Part shown: piece by piece, positions 62,501 through 64,000 of the stretch
Layout: the number at the start of each line of letters is the position of its first letter
Numbering within the stretch: position 1 is the stretch's first letter
From: Dryococelus australis
Taxonomy: Eukaryota > Arthropoda > Insecta > Phasmatodea > Phasmatidae
Length of the DNA stretch: 64,000 bases
Assembly (NCBI GenBank): GCA_029891345.1
Contig: CM057009.1
Span: 312,778,184 to 312,842,183 of the forward strand
Reading direction: 5' to 3'
Position numbers and translations under genes: made by a program
Notes under the pieces: model-generated
Seen by the model: the letters and a program-made list of their open reading frames with translations, nothing else
Database searches by the model: none
Told to the model about the DNA's origin: nothing

Positions 62501-64000
62501 ATCAAACATCACCTTTAGACCATTTATTAGATGCTTGTTGGTCAGACACAGAACAGGGGCCTGCAAGTCCCCTTTGGCCAGTAACCCCACCGCCCGTTGC
62601 CGTAGTAACCTCAGGTAGTTCTGAAGGCTGATCCGCCTAACTCGTGTTTGATAAAAGTTGGCTTCAGGTAGGATAATCCGGGTTCGACTCCCATCAAAGG
62701 TCGTCCTCAAGTCCCGTGCTGTCTCGGCCCCGTTCAACTATGTTCCTACACGCCAACCCACGAAACTAATGTGGATAACCCCGGTCTCATTTGCCAGATC
62801 GCTCGCCCTCACCACCATAATTCTTTAAACACACTCACATCACCCTTATTCCCCGGGACAGCTGGCATCCCGAATCTTGGCAGCCCTCGTAGTGAGGAAA
62901 GTCGAGCTCCCAGGAAGGGAAACAATCTCGGTTCGCCTCACTCTAGGGTTTGATTCCCCTTTCATCCGACAGCATCGTTCCATCAAGCGGCCCACTACAG
63001 AACCTACCATGACCCATTGGGCCGGTACAAATTCTAATACGTCGCGGTAGGTTTCCTTGAGGAAATAGAGTGGGTTTAAGTGCCCTAACCACCTATCACC
63101 GAGATAGAAACGCGCATAAATATTTACTACGTTAATTATTCTTGGAGCACTGGTGGAAGATAAGAAATAACTTAATTCTTATCTTCTATCAGTGCTCCGA
63201 GAATAACAACTGCATTGAATTTCTAATAATGTAAGAGGACATATGAAATTATTATTTAAGTCTTGCAGTGCCAAACACTTAAGAAAATCCTAAGTAAAAC
63301 CACCTGTAACAAAATTTAATATATGGCTTTTGTGTACCATTCCCCTTAACCACAGACGCACCAGCTAATTTTTTGCACTCGATTTTGTTTAAAGCGTTTT
63401 ACATCCCACAAAAATTTTTTCTGTGCGTGCGCCAGCGCTTATCTTGCCACCTACAACCCCCCATAATAATACGTCTGCATGCACAAACGACTCAAATTCT
63501 CTCTGACTCACGTATCAGCAGCGCCTTATTTTTGAGAAAAAATTGCAATTCATGTGGGTAAATACTGCTTATACTAATATTTAACATGTGCAATGCCAAC
63601 ACTGTTTTCAAAGGAAAAGACCTGTTCCAATTTTATATATATATATAAATTATAAAAATTTTTTTTACAGATTCAAAACAATGAAATTTGAAGTCAAAAA
63701 TTTCAGCTCCAGGCATTTCGAATTATCTAGGTTTTACATAAATGTTTAAGCATCTATACAGGATGCAGCAGAAATAATGCCCACATTTGAAAACCAAATT
63801 AGAATATAATGGCTAGTGATACACAAAAAATAACAACTGTAATGAAAAGCATGTACGATACAGTTTTATCTCAGTCGGACATGGATATTGCCACACACAA
63901 ATCAGTGGTGAGACATTGCGATATCCATACAGAAACATTTAGTATAACGATCATGATCATCCAGGGTGGAATGCAGGCAACTGTTTTACGTCAGCGACAA
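62501..64000. other. Non-coding DNA with one strong hairpin
   Basis: No coding signal. It contains B-box-like words (GGTTCGACTCCC at about 62670) without a tRNA fold, and the hairpin at 63136-63206. The end of the window is AT-rich. Confidence 0.5.
63136..63206 (+). other. 31-bp stem hairpin, miRNA-precursor-like or foldback repeat
   Basis: The left arm (63136-63166) starts TTATTCTTGGAGCACTGG. The right arm (63176-63206) is its inverse except at three positions. The loop is 9 nt. On the plus strand all three differences become G-U pairs, so the RNA would pair along the whole stem; on the minus strand they are A-C mismatches. Length (71 nt) is in the range of insect miRNA precursors, but the loop is small and no flanking stem extension is seen. 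A small foldback element is the main alternative. Confidence 0.5.

Noticed and set aside
62660-62700. tRNA-like B box (GGGTTCGACTCCC)
   Set aside because: The T-arm would have only three good pairs, and no acceptor stem, D-arm or anticodon arm could be drawn around it.

Overview
The window looks like part of a large, AT-rich, intron- and transposon-laden animal genome, most likely an arthropod. The case rests on two spliced exons of one animal gene, splice-site grammar, long introns, and remnants of Tc1-like, mariner, hAT, pogo-like, Gypsy-type and non-LTR elements. There is no operon structure, and no intact protein-coding gene lies wholly inside the window.

The host gene is ataxin-2 (Atx2/ATXN2 family), read on the minus strand. 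Two exons are visible. One (49186-49409) carries the PAM2 motif that binds poly(A)-binding protein. The next (17656-17812) is Pro/Thr/Ser-rich. Both meet at a codon boundary and are separated by an intron of about 31.4 kb. No earlier exon is seen between 49410 and 64000, and no later one between 1 and 17655, so the flanking introns probably run off both ends. Almost everything else would be Atx2 intron filled with mobile DNA.

Layout. 1-7260: LTR-like DNA, a 602-bp inverted-repeat MITE, and a decayed minus-strand Gypsy-type retrotransposon (RNase H end and integrase). 7742-9965, 23430-25960 and 32274-34640: three diverged, same-strand copies of one roughly 2.2-2.5 kb unidentified repeat (family A). 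It has a shared promoter-like block, a CFYC gag-like piece in two copies, and a shared reading frame. 11610-16298: a hAT element with matching ends, an 8-bp duplication and a BED finger, carrying a 173-bp MITE. 20.5-22.1 kb: LTR-retroelement debris with a gag-like frame. 30457-32099: a pogo-like element with TA duplication.

39232-48663 is a nest. A second copy of the same pogo-like family contains a Tc1-like element (39437-40771) and a second hAT element (41393-46513), and the hAT transposase is itself split by LTR-retroelement sequence (about 42116-44010). 50605-51480: a mariner relic with a TG/TA microsatellite inside its coding region. 52735-53050: a LINE reverse-transcriptase fragment. 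55437-57460: a second Gypsy-type integrase, plus strand. 57.5-62.5 kb: GC-richer, unclassified, probably repeat-derived. 63136-63206: a 31-bp hairpin fully pairable as plus-strand RNA.

No host pathway can be reconstructed beyond Atx2. The main stories are the intron growth by layered insertion and the unidentified family A.
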